From positions 24,319-88,318 of the forward strand of contig JABVXV010000264.1 in assembly GCA_013365325.1 (NCBI GenBank): 64,000 bases of DNA, in the 5' to 3' direction. This stretch comes from Dipetalonema caudispina. Taxonomy: Eukaryota > Nematoda > Chromadorea > Rhabditida > Onchocercidae. The notes beneath the pieces are model-generated. The model was not told where the DNA came from. It searched no databases and worked only from the letters and a program-made list of their open reading frames with translations. The translations under genes and the position numbers were made by a program. How positions within the stretch are numbered: position 1 is the stretch's first letter; every line of letters begins with the position of its first letter. Below are positions 50,854 to 61,907 of this stretch, piece after piece.

Positions 50854-53623
50854 ATTTTATCTTCACTTCATAAGTGTCATCAACAAGGCAAGCATTTGAA
50901 GTGAAAATTTTAATGAATTTCAATAGCTATAATGGATAAAGTATGTCTAAGTTGAATTTTCATCCGTCTCAATAATTGAATAATGCATAAATGGATGATG
51001 ATGATGATGATGATGATGATAACGATGATGATGAGAAAAGCTGTAGAAATGTAAGAAATAAGCTTTGGCTCTTTTTATATTAAAATACTTTTGGTTTGGT
51101 CTACTTCATCTTCTTCTTCTTGGCTTCTACTACTGGTTGGTTATCTATAATTTCATATGAAACAATGAGTTAAATGATAAATTATTCATGAAAATGATAA
51201 AAATATGTAAGATTAAAAAAGTTTAAGAATTGTATGAATCGTTAAAATAATAATAAATCGAAATATTTTTGTTAAAATATTTGATTATTATATAAATAAA
51301 AGAAAGAAAATTTTTATATTCATTCTTTCCAAGTTATTATTTATTTTAGAAATGAATGAAATGAGTCAAATTTCAATAAAAAGTCAAACAGAGAGGGAGA
51401 GGAGAGAGGGAGAGAGAGGGAGAGAGAGAGAGAGAGGGAAAAAAGATTGAAAAGAAAAGGATATAAATACGATGGTTGTCATTCCGATAATTTGAGAAAC
51501 TAATATAGTAATTAGTAATAATATTAAAACATCTGCATTCATTTTTTATACACTCAATGATATGAATAAAAATGTGTGTCACATAAAAGAATTAAAAAGA
51601 AAAAAAGCAAAAATTAATTATTCATTGGTAATTACATATCAGATTAAAATCATTATTATTAACTGATGAAAAGGAAAAAATGAAAATATATGCACTTTTT
51701 TTTTTTGAATTTTAAAAATTTATTAGAAATTAAAAAAATTCAAAGAGAAAAAAAAATGAATAAAAAAAAAAAAAAAAAAAGAAAAAAGAAAAAGAAAACT
51801 TATTTCATAACAAATAAAAACTATAGAAATATGGGTTAAAATTTTGATATTAAAATGTTTCAATTGAAATTAAATTTAACAATTCAGTCAACTTATTATA
51901 TAAAATAAAACAGATGATAGTTGCGATTAAAAGTTAAAATAAAGAAATTTCGATTAATTCATTAATTATTTGTCATATTACTACTATCATCAATGTTGCA
52001 TGCTTCAAATAGGAAAACCATAGATTTTTCCACTCTTCTTTTTTAATCAAAATCTGTCAATCACTTTTTTTTTTTTTAATCAAAATCTATCAATCATAAT
52101 GAATTTTAGGATAACATCTAATTATTCGAAATTATAACGAGAAGTGGATACGATGAAGAATTACTACTCAAATATGTCTACTAACTATATAATAAATTGA
52201 AAATTTATACCTTAAGGGAGTGACAACTAAACAAAAAATTCATTGAATAATATCATAATTCTAATTTAGTTTCTAATATTAAGTATTAATTTATATTTAA
52301 AATAAATAAATGTTAGGTTACTGAATATCATTCTTTCATTTGCAAACTTTCACTATCCAATTAAGCAATTTATCATCAAATTGATATCTTTTTCGGTAAA
52401 TGAATGATAAATTAATCATTGTTACACAGTAACGAAAAGAAAGCCGATATTCATTACAATCACCAATAATCAGATCAATGAATTATTTACATTGGAGGAA
52501 TAAGGATTGGATGGTAATATTTACCTTTTATTAATTATCATCACCTATATCTTTACTCATAATCATTTCTCTTTTCAATTCATAATTTCATCATAACTAA
52601 TCAGTGGATACTATTCAATATTATCATTATCAATAATATCATTTATATTTCTAAATGATTGATTAACATATCAACCTTAATTACTCATAATTTTATCATA
52701 TCTTCTTCTATCCATTCCATCATATATCTTCAATAACATCCTTATCATTATCAATGCAATTGTTTACAATGGTATGTTGACGGAAGAAGAGAAAGGTATA
52801 TGAAAAATGTTTTAATCCGAATGTTTACTTCTCTTCAACTATCCATTTCCTAACCTTTAACCTTTTCAGTAATAATATCAATTGAAATTATCATTTATCA
52901 TTATTGTAAAATACATCAAAAAATTTTTCAGCAAAAACAATTTATCATAAAAATTATCTCTTCTAATTTTTAATCCTAATTAATTAATTAGAAATTTTTT
53001 AAAAAAATTGGAAAGAAAAGAGGAAAATATTTTAACAAATTACGAACAATCATATTGATAATGAATAAATGAAAAGATTTAATCATATTTGAATCATATA
53101 CTATTCATCATTTAATTTTATATCTTTCATTTTTACAAGATAACAAAGACAATTTCATCATTTTCTCATTCATTGTTTCAATATTAAAATTTATTATAAA
53201 ATTTTTAAAACTATTAAATAATCAATCATTTTTCAATTTTAAATTTCAATCTTCTTCCCTATATGTGGAAAAAAAAATTAATCATTTAACAATTGCAGTA
53301 TAAAAGGAAAAAAAAAAAAGTTTAATTTTGAAATTCTTTCAAACATGTTTGTTGTTTATTATCTTTTAAATTTCACAAAAATTTCTTCTTTCTTTCTTTT
53401 TTTTTTTTTTTCCTTAGTAAAGGATCATTCAATATACATTTAATGTGCTTTTCTCTTCTTTTTTCAACTTTTTATCCATTCTTTCCCACCACTATTTTTT
53501 TTCCACAATTTTTCTTTTCCCACTCATAAATTTGTACATTTCTTTCAAAAAATTTTTACATTTTTGTTCGAATAAAATAGCTAAATATATTTCAACAAAT
53601 TAAACTTTTCACTTTTCCTCTAT

Positions 53624-53654
<31 letters not shown>

Positions 53655-55240
53655 GAAGCCAAGTATTGGGTAAAAAAAAAAAAGAGCCAAATATCTTACA
53701 ATGCAATAGATAATAACAATGAAATGTTAAAAATTAATAAATTTTATCAAATATTTCCTATCTAATTAATTTCATTCCTATTATATAATAGAATTAATTA
53801 TTCAAGTTTAAGATGCAATCTTCTTTCTTTTTCACACTTTCTTTCTTTTTTTTTTTTGCTATAATTTAATGGTTGTGTAAATTATATGAATAAATTAAAT
53901 AGAAACTAATATTATTTGTAATAGAAATTATCTTTTATTATGATGTAAAATAATCAATGATAAAATTTGATAATATATATTATTGATAAATTTTCTTTTT
54001 TTTTCTCCTAATAATAATATTATGATTAAAATGACAAAAATTTGCATGAATAATTTTCAACAAATTTACCCATTTTTCGCATAATTATTACCTAATAGAT
54101 TATTCATTCGTTCAGAAATATTTCGTTTTTTTTTTGTGAGAAAATAAGAAGATACTTATCATTGCATTTATCTCATCCTCAACATCAAATCAATCATAAT
54201 TAAACTATAACATTTCCTGATTAAATCTTATTTTTAGACAATCAATTATTACAGGTAATAATAATATATCTATCTGTTTATTTATCTGTTTATTTTAAAA
54301 TGATAATAATTTATTTCTACGGTAAGAATAAAAAAAAAGAGAAACATATGTATATATTCATCGATTATAACAATTATCAAACATATCCATATGGTATAAG
54401 TTCATTTATTCATATGCAAATCAATGTAATTTTACATTTAATAATTAATCAAATTATTATTACTATTACTGTTTTAATTTTTTTTTTTTTTTTTTCACTT
54501 AAAAATTTTTACACATTAAATTTGTAAAGAAAAAGTAAAAAAAAAAAAAAAAAAAAAAGAAATTTGTTATATAATTAATTTTCTTTTATAAATTATTCAA
54601 ATATATTTAACTTTTAAAGAATTATTTTTTTTTTTAATTTTTTATTTTTTCCAAATTAAAATGATAAAGAAAAAAGAAAAACTCTCTTTTCACAATAACT
54701 ATTGTAAATCTATTAATGTATACGAATGAATAATCAAAAAAAAAAGAATGTCCACTTACTTATCCATTTCAAATGACCTATATTTTTAGTGATATTAGAT
54801 GATTGTAAGTTTATACAAAACTATTTAAAGAAGAATAAATTTAATCTCATAAAAATCGAATGAAAAAAAAAAAAAAAAACGAGAAAAATTAATTTAATCT
54901 CATAAAAATCGAAATAAAAAAAAAAAAAGAAAAAATGAGGAAAATTTTGGATAAAATTTTGCAAATTTTCTTTAGATGAACTTTTTGAATTTTTTTTTTT
55001 TTTTTTTTTGCCAGCAATTAAAAATTCTTTTATAATTAGAAACAATTTTTGACAACTATAAATGTTTTAGGTTAACTTCTTTTCTTCATTCTTCATTCAT
55101 CTTAAAATGGAAGAAAACATTTAAACGACGATGAATACATGCAAGGACATTGAATGATAATATATTTCCTCAATTTATTGAATGTTCAAACGTTTTGCTA
55201 CAACATCATTACTACTACTACTACTACTACTACTATTACC

Positions 55241-55281
<41 letters not shown>

Positions 55282-55820
55282 CAATAACAAATTGGTCATT
55301 TAAATTGAATAGATGAACTAAAAAAAGAAAAAAAAGAAAAGATTTTTCTTTTTTCTTTTTCTTCCATAAAAATAGACAATTATAGAAATAATTTGAAATA
55401 CAAATAAATATTCGGAAATTGGATGTTTTTAAATAATAATAGTGAAAATTTAAAATTTAAAATTTAATTTATATAGAAAGTATTATATCATATTTTTTAT
55501 ATTATAGTAGATTTAAAATAAATGTGCAATTTTTTCGCCTTATTTTTTCTTTTTTTTTTTTTGAAATTTAAAATATAAACAAATAAATAAGATGAAAAAG
55601 AAGAAAGCGAGAGAGAGGGAGAGAGAGGGCAGAGAAGGGAAAAACAGAAAAATAAAAAAAAAAAAGAAAAAAAGAAAAACAAAAGAAAATTTTTCATACC
55701 TTTTTTAGATGTAACCATAGACCATAATGTAAATAGTAGTAGAAGTCGATGAATCGAGAATGGAATCAATTTAATTGTGACAGTCGGCGACAATAGCGAG
55801 CTATTCACAGGTGGCTGCAT
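30013..55820 (-). CDS. vab-1: Eph receptor tyrosine kinase (VAB-1 type), 1128 aa
   Basis: Exons: 55700-55820 (ATG), 49387-49466, 46529-46672, 45655-45785, 45241-45403, 42675-42801, 42312-42428, 36520-36675, 36187-36284, 35388-35590, 35002-35110, 34754-34852, 34342-34481, 34020-34180, 33685-33708, 33170-33238, 32908-33014, 32548-32685, 32142-32285, 31861-32016, 31550-31762, 30947-31203, 30496-30747, 30013-30190. Order: signal peptide; ephrin-binding domain (about 40-213; [28 protein letters not shown]); Cys-rich/EGF-like region; two FN3 domains (about 347-550); transmembrane helix (574-596); juxtamembrane [12 protein letters not shown]; kinase (696-960) with [12 protein letters not shown] (K736), HRDLAARN (D830), D848-F-G and APE; SAM (about 1016-1069); tail ending SFFV. 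All catalytic residues are intact, so an active kinase is expected. The family binds cell-surface ephrins and guides epidermal and neuronal cell movement. The length is close to C. elegans VAB-1. Confidence 0.95.
33170..33238 (-). other. vab-1: 69-nt juxtamembrane exon of vab-1, frame-symmetric
   Basis: This exon encodes about 23 residues (including [16 protein letters not shown]). It is phase 1 on both sides, so it is also skippable without a frameshift. It has no tyrosine. Confidence 0.55.
33685..33708 (-). other. vab-1: 24-nt juxtamembrane microexon of vab-1, probable cassette
   Basis: The sequence between a good acceptor (ATTGCAG) and a GTAGGC donor encodes RHYSCSY plus split codons. It is 24 nt and phase 1 at both ends, so inclusion or skipping keeps frame. 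It lies between the transmembrane exon and the YVDP exon. It carries two tyrosines and could add phosphorylation sites; that role is inference. Confidence 0.5.
34921..35000. repeat. 42-bp tandem duplication at the 5' splice site of a vab-1 FN3 exon
   Basis: Two nearly identical 42-bp copies start at 34921 and 34963; the right copy ends at the donor site of exon 35002-35110. They differ at only one or two bases, so the duplication looks recent. Confidence 0.85.
35094..35173. repeat. 39-bp tandem duplication containing the 3' splice site of a vab-1 FN3 exon
   Basis: Two copies offset by 39 bases each contain the acceptor TACGGTAATTACAG followed by AGCTATGTTACCA. The near acceptor gives exon start 35110 and the far one 35149. 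The extra 39 bases are open and in frame. Confidence 0.9.
35700..36065. repeat. Decaying tandem repeat, period about 33 bp, in a vab-1 intron
   Basis: Between exons 35388-35590 and 36187-36284, a GGATAATTTTGAGTAAT-like motif recurs roughly every 33 bases in variable form, interrupted by a pyrimidine tract near 35940. Confidence 0.5.
36961..36993. repeat. (CT)n microsatellite in vab-1 intron 7
   Basis: A CT dinucleotide run of about 33 bases. Confidence 0.9.
38050..38155. repeat. ATT-rich imperfect microsatellite in vab-1 intron 7
   Basis: A long tract of ATT and ATC triplets with interruptions. Confidence 0.8.
41371..41410. repeat. Inverted repeat: 18-bp stem, 4-nt loop
   Basis: The left arm AATTCATCCTGCGGTGAC and the right arm GTCACCACAGGATGAATT pair with one mismatch around the loop TAAT. 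It is GC-richer than its surroundings and sits in vab-1 intron 7. It may be a mobile-element remnant or a structured RNA hairpin. Confidence 0.75.
41579..41604. repeat. Inverted repeat, 11-bp stem
   Basis: AAGGTTATTAA and TTAACAACCTT pair with one mismatch around a short AT loop. It is about 170 bases from the stronger 41371 hairpin, and related GAGGTTA motifs flank it. Confidence 0.5.
42802..45240 (-). other. vab-1 intron 5, 2.4 kb
   Basis: AT-rich intron between the ligand-binding domain and Cys-rich exons. It has A runs near 42905 and 43430 and no other distinct feature. Confidence 0.5.
46673..49386 (-). other. vab-1 intron 2, 2.7 kb
   Basis: AT-rich intron with long A and T homopolymers (48726, 49240-49300) and a GTT-rich patch near 48825. 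No gene or element is recognised. Confidence 0.5.
50992..51034. repeat. (GAT)n microsatellite
   Basis: About a dozen GAT triplets with one AAC interruption, in vab-1 intron 1. Confidence 0.85.
51389..51438. repeat. (GA)n microsatellite with GGGA interruptions
   Basis: A GA-rich run of about 50 bases in vab-1 intron 1. Confidence 0.85.
54835..54920. repeat. Tandem duplication of about 55 bp
   Basis: The segment TTTAATCTCATAAAAATCGA plus a following poly-A tract occurs twice in succession in vab-1 intron 1. Confidence 0.65.
55207..55290. repeat. Compound trinucleotide array (ACT)n(ACC)n(AAC)n with AAT/AAC tail
   Basis: Adjacent runs of ACT, then ACC, then AAC triplets are followed by AATAAC hexamers. 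The blocks change by single-base steps, as expected from stepwise mutation and slippage. Confidence 0.9.
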
Positions 55821-56051
55821 AAGCGCCCCTAGTCGCCCGAGGCTAACGGTTTAATTTGATCGTTCAAAAATGATTGTCCACGAATTGAATTAAGAAAAAG
55901 GTGGAAAAAAAAGAAGAAAATTCCCAGTTGAAATATGCGAATATAGCAATGATTTGAAAAAGGAAGCCAATTTAATTAGCTCCTAAATTATTTTGGCATT
56001 TCATTCAATGTATCAATGCATAGAGCCAATAAAATCATACAGCCAACTGCT

Positions 56052-56082
<31 letters not shown>

Positions 56083-56838
56083 GTTCCAATAAATGGCCGT
56101 ATGAATTTGTACAAATTGCCTGAAATTAACAAATATTTTATTTAAATTATAATAAATTTTAGTAAATTAGTTTAATATATTCAAACGATACAATAAGATA
56201 TACATATGTATTTTGTTGTTGCAACAAATGATAAATCAATTTTAATTCAAATTTTAAACGTATACAAGTTAAAAACAGAAAAAAAAAAAAGGAATAATTT
56301 CAACTATGCTATTAGATAATATCATTTGGTAAATATGCAAAATAAAGCTTCCATTTAAATTGATATAATGTAGTCAAATTTCTAACCAAATGATTAGTAA
56401 CATTTATCACTTTGATAAATATTAATTAAAAATTAAAATATTCGAAATGGAAATAATCGTATGAATGACGGTAGTATTTTAAATAGAAATTAAATCTATC
56501 CGTGGGAATATATGGATAAGTTTAATAAATGAGGTAAATCAACTAGACAGATGTTTGATTGGGATGACGAAAAGAGAAGGGATGATAATTACAGATCTTA
56601 TCAGTAGCATTTGATACAGTGAAATGAATCGTGTCATAGTTGAAATAAGTTTGCATTGATCTTTTATGAAATATTCCCCAAAATTTTGCTCACAATTGAG
56701 TAGAACAAAAGAAGAAAAATTACTTAAATTGAATGAATAAAACCTAAAATAACAAATGATATCAGAAGAATAATATAAGGAAGAAGTTACATACAAAGTT
56801 CAGATTTTTATCAATGTATCAGCGAAAACTATGGTATA

Positions 56839-56996
56839 ATTCCCATTCGGGATTAGCTTACCAAACTTCGGTACACTTCCAATCCGGATTAATGAATTTA
56901 GCTTATCAACTTTGATGCATTTCTCTCATTCAGATTAATAAATTTAACTTCTCAACTTTACCAATATTTCCCATCCGGATTAATGAATTTTAGCTA
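56839..56996. repeat. Degenerate tandem repeat, about 46-bp period, four copies, upstream of vab-1
   Basis: Units start near 56840, 56877, 56923 and 56969 and share a core like CCGGATTAATGAATTTAGC followed by a TCAACTTT-type segment. The array lies about 1.0-1.2 kb upstream of the vab-1 start codon. Confidence 0.7.
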
Positions 56997-57228
56997 GGAT
57001 AATCAACAACGGATGGTAATTTTTTTTTTTTGTCCTATTTTATCTTTATATCAATCTTATATTGATAATTAGTCTGGAAAAGATGCAAAATAAGCGTAAA
57101 ATAATTTGGAATGATTTAACAATCTACAAGTAAACAATTTTCAACATCTGTAAAACACGTGAAACGTGCACTTTTTAACTAAAAATGACGTAAATGATAC
57201 AGTTGTAACAGAATAAAGCTAAAAAGAA

Positions 57229-57297
57229 ACACACACATACACATACACATACACACATACACTAACATACAGATACATACACACACACACACAGATA
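57229..57297. repeat. (CA)n/(CATA)n microsatellite
   Basis: CA repeats with frequent CATA variants. The opposite strand gives a spurious Val/Cys/Tyr-rich frame. Confidence 0.85.
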
Positions 57298-59606
57298 TAT
57301 GTGATGAATTTCAACAAGCATTCACTAAACGATACCCCGTCACCGACAAATGCAAACGCAATGGCCGGCTGCTGTTGTTCAAAGTGATCCATCCATCCAT
57401 TCATTCATTTGGTTCACTACCAGCAATGAATTTTATTAGAGGTTGGAATAGTAAAGGGCGGTGCTACGATGGATAAGTATACGTGACGTACGTGTAATCT
57501 TATTAAGTCATTATTATACGTTAAATATGAAATGATGCAGAAGAATTCATATTTTTCATTTCTCTTCTATTTATCACAAAATCCTATTTACTATCATAAA
57601 AATATAAGTAAAAAAAAAACGTCATTTCATGTAATACTATTAATATTTGTAATTATTGATAATGAAATTTTGATTAATTTAATTTTTATTTCTAAAAAAT
57701 TTTAATTAAAAAAAAGGAAAAAAAATAATTCAATTTCTTATGCAATAACACATAACATATTATCGATGAAATAATAATGAATAAATGATTGAAATTTGAT
57801 TGTAATTCAAAATTTCAAAATTATCAAAATGAAAATTTAAATTTTTATTCGTAGCTAAAATTAAAAAACGAAGGGAATTTCATTCTATTTTATTCTCCAT
57901 ATAATTAAAATTTATTATATGTATATGTTATATTTAAATAAAATCGTAAGAAATGAACTTTTTATTTAAAACATTTTCATTTTTGAATTCATACGAAAAA
58001 AAAAAAAGAGAGAAGTAGAGGGAAATGAAGAAAAGAGGAGGAATGTATAGACTAATGATTAATTATATTTATTTTTCTATAAGAATAATAAATAATAATC
58101 ATTTGTTCAGGATATAATATCATTATCAAATTACCGTATTACACCTTGACTAACTAATTAGTAGAGTTTGGACTAATTAATAGGACTTATGAACTTTGCC
58201 TGTATAAGTATGCTTTCGATTCATATATATAAATATCGAAAAAAAAATGATAATCATATCATTTCAATTTCCTATATCATTGTTGATAATTAAACGTAAA
58301 ATGCTGAAATGACGTACAATAGAATGTTAAACGGTACGGATTGAAAATTTTTAAATTAAATTTAATTGATCAAAAAAAAATGATATTATTGTAACGTAAT
58401 GAATTAAAAACAGTGAAAAAGATATTATCTCATCCATTAAAGCATCAAATATTTAGGAATTTTTTTTTTTTTTTTTTTTTTTTTTTACTAAAATGTTCAT
58501 TTGAATATTAATTTTGTGGAACAATAAAAAAAACCAAATTTTTTTTTTTCTTTTAAATATCTTTTTAAAAAATTTATTTCAATTAAATAACTGATTGCAT
58601 GTATTGATTTCAAAACGGAATTTTAATTAGAAATCTAATATCAACAATTTTTTTAACAAAGAAAAAAAAAGTTCAAAATTATTTGAAAAAAAAAAAGCTA
58701 TTCTTTACATCATTCAATTTGTTTCATGTGATAGATGACATTTAAATAATATGAAAATGTTTACATTATTATAATGATCAATCATATAAATACTCCATTT
58801 TAATAAGGGGATACGTTAAATTGGCGTTAAAAATATTCACATGTATACGTATATCATATACATAATAGCGATCCACGTATCACGGATCAATCACGTAGAT
58901 ATCTCATTTTAATAAGGGTAATCCATCATTTGTAGCCATTTACCTTAGCATTTTTATCTAAAATTTCATCGTTATTTATAGGTAAACAAACAAACAGACA
59001 AATCTAAGCCATCATTGTTGTCACTTTTTTTTTTTTTTTTTTTTTTTTCTTTTCTATTTTTATAAATAGAATGATTAACAGACGAATGGTACATAAATTT
59101 TACGTAATTTTATAATTACATACATTGTCACATAAATTTATTGAAATTATGAAATTTCCGAGTAAAATTAATTGAATTGTATTGTAACATTTACTTAGTG
59201 ATTGGTTACAAAAATAGGTCGAAAAAGTTTTGAAGATGAAAGAGGGAGAGGAGTGGTGAGAGAGAGAGAGAAAAAAAAAAAAAGATGAGGAAAGTTTTAT
59301 TTTATAAAAATTCTTCGAATGAGATAAGAATAAAAAAGATGAACAGATTTTAACAAAATGTTATTTTGCGACAAAAAATGTCATAATATTAAATGGGTTA
59401 AAAAAAAAAAGTAGAATGAACAAAAATGGATAAAGAGCAAAATTAAAATTGGAATAAATAAAAGAAAAAAAAAAAATTAAACCTGTTAATTCATTTATTC
59501 GAAATGTAATTAAGAAAATAAGAAAAACGCTTTATGCAGCAAAAACAAAAGAAATGAGTTCACACAGTGATATGAGGTCAAAACAATTTAAACATTGTAA
59601 ATATGG

Positions 59607-59840
59607 AACTAAAATTGACATTGTTAAATATTATATTGACTGTTGGGATTTAAATATATTAAATAAACTAAAATTGCTAATTGCTAAATATTGTTGACTT
59701 AATGGATTTAAATATAATAAGTAAATTGAAATTGATGATCATTAAATATTGCCGTCTTTTTGGACTTAAATGTAATTAATAGGAAATAAAATTGACAATT
59801 GTTCGATATTATTGGCTTTTGCTTTTAGATTTAAATAATT
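59607..59840. repeat. Degenerate tandem repeat, about 58-60-bp period, four copies
   Basis: Units begin near 59607, 59665, 59723 and 59784. Each has a TAAAATTGA-like start, a TAAATATT centre and a GATTTAAATAT-like end. Divergence is moderate. Confidence 0.7.
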
Positions 59841-61698
59841 CTTTTGTAGCAAAAATTAAATTTCCTTTACTAGCAATTTATAGGTTAGTATTGTAAAAAA
59901 TATTTGTAAGATATTAAATGATTAGTTTTGAAGATCAACAGCAAATATCGGAATAAAATTTGCACATTTTTAATGTGATAAAATTTTATAGAGAAGTTTA
60001 AAAAAAATTTATCTTCCATCTTTTAAGAAATAACTGCTAGATTATTACTTCTAGTTGATACATTCATAATAAAAAAGTTTCAGTGGCAAAAAAAAAAAAT
60101 ATTTCAGAAAACTGAAAAAAAAAAAAGATTGCATTAATTGAAATTTTACAAACTCTAATTAATGTTTACAATAAAATTAAAATTGATAATAATTATCGAA
60201 GAGATGGATCGTTAACAAAAATCTGTTGCAATTGATATCTTAAATTAATTTATTCATACAATTCTGAAAATATTTAAAAATAATCCAAAATGATACATAG
60301 AAAGTATTGCTAAAAAAAAAACTGAATGAATATGTTGATAAAAATAAATTTCTATGATAATATAAATAGAATAAGAATTATATGGAAAAGAATTGTAATT
60401 AAATACAGCAATACTAAAATAAATGAATGAAAAAAGGAAGGAAGGAAGATGGATAAGTTACAGAATTTGTTGTCTAAAATATAATATTTGAATGATTTAC
60501 GATTGTAATTGCTATTATGAATGATTGCAATTACAAAATGATTCAGATATCCTACCAATATTTTTCACAACAACGGGGATATTTCTATTTTCTATCGTAC
60601 TACAATTTACAACCATATAATCACCATCCCCCCTATCACTTTTTCAAGTATACATTTTGCGATCCATTTTATTACTTCACAACTAACTAATATATATATA
60701 TATATATATTTATCAATAAAAATGGTTATTATTTATTTATTGTAAAATATTTCAAAGTTATTTTTATTTATAAATGAGAATAAAATTGATAAATATTTTT
60801 GAAAACAATTAAACAATGAAATTATAATTTTTTGAGAATATAATTTTTTAAAACAAAAAGAGAAAAAAAAATTACAAATTTATTTAAACAAATATGTTTG
60901 ATCGTTTCATGTCTAAGATATTTTGGGATAATTTAATCAAAAATGAATAATTTTTGAAAGAATTGAATTGTAATGAAAGAATTAAACATGTATAAGGCAT
61001 TTATTTAGTTCATTTTATATTCTTAATTAATATTAAAATATGAAATCTGGAAAAAAAATTTTTTTCAAATAAAATTTCAAAAATTATTTTTCAAAAAAGC
61101 AAAAATGAGGAATTTTTGATTTGAAATTTTTTAATTTTACTTCAACATATAACGGTTTTTACAACATATAACGAAAAATTTTTAACAGTCATATGTTTGC
61201 TGTTAAAGTTAACATTTTATTACATGCAAAAAAAAAAAAAAAAAAAAAAAAACCTGCGATATTATCTAACATGTTAGTTCTAAAGATGGAAATTTTTTAA
61301 AAAAAAATAATTATCGTGCAATTTTAAAACTTAATCAAAAAAAAAAAAAAAAAAAAAAGAAAAGTTCGAGAAAAGAGATATAAAGAAATAAGCGTTGATT
61401 GACATGAATTGAAAGATTTTCTATCGTTTCTGAAATTAAGCTTATCACATTTTACAGAATGCGAAAGGATCAAATTTTGATACAAAAGATGCCGCAATGG
61501 ATGGTTATCAGATTGCTAAATCTGGTCGGTATAAATTGATCATTGAGAGATGAAAATGTAGAAACAGTTGCCTCTACGATGTAAACATTTTCTTTACTAC
61601 TATATGCGTATTTTTTTTTTTTTTTTTTTTTCATTATAGAAGGCCGAAATTTTTCGCCGCCAAATTGTCCGATTTTTTTTTTTTTTTCTTTTCATCCT

Positions 61699-61907
61699 TA
61701 TCAGTCAATATCAAATATCAAAAATGTCCCATACATCCCACAGGAAATTTACGCCTTGCAAATTATTTCATCTTCATCCATATCAGAACAATATGAAATG
61801 TCGAAATGTCTCATACATTTGTACGGGAAATTTACGACTTTCAAATTATTCCACTATTATCCTTATCAATTGGTATCAAATGCCGAAATGTCCCATCTAT
61901 CACTGTG
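61699..61907. repeat. Degenerate tandem repeat, about 83-bp period, 2.5 copies
   Basis: Units begin near 61699, 61781 and 61864. They share TATCAA, GAAATGTC(C/T)CATACAT, GGAAATTTACG and CAAATTATT blocks in the same order. Confidence 0.75.

Larger units (their letters stand above)
49467..55699 (-). other. vab-1 intron 1, 6.2 kb
   Basis: The first intron follows the signal-peptide exon and is the largest in the window. It holds (GAT)n at 50992-51034, (GA)n at 51389-51438, a duplication at 54835-54920 and a compound trinucleotide array at 55207-55290. First introns of this kind often hold enhancers, but no specific site is identifiable. Confidence 0.55.

Noticed and set aside
56539..57404. Minus-strand frames of 85 and 61 codons upstream of vab-1
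   Set aside because: The first has no motif or splice support. The second ends in a translated CA microsatellite.
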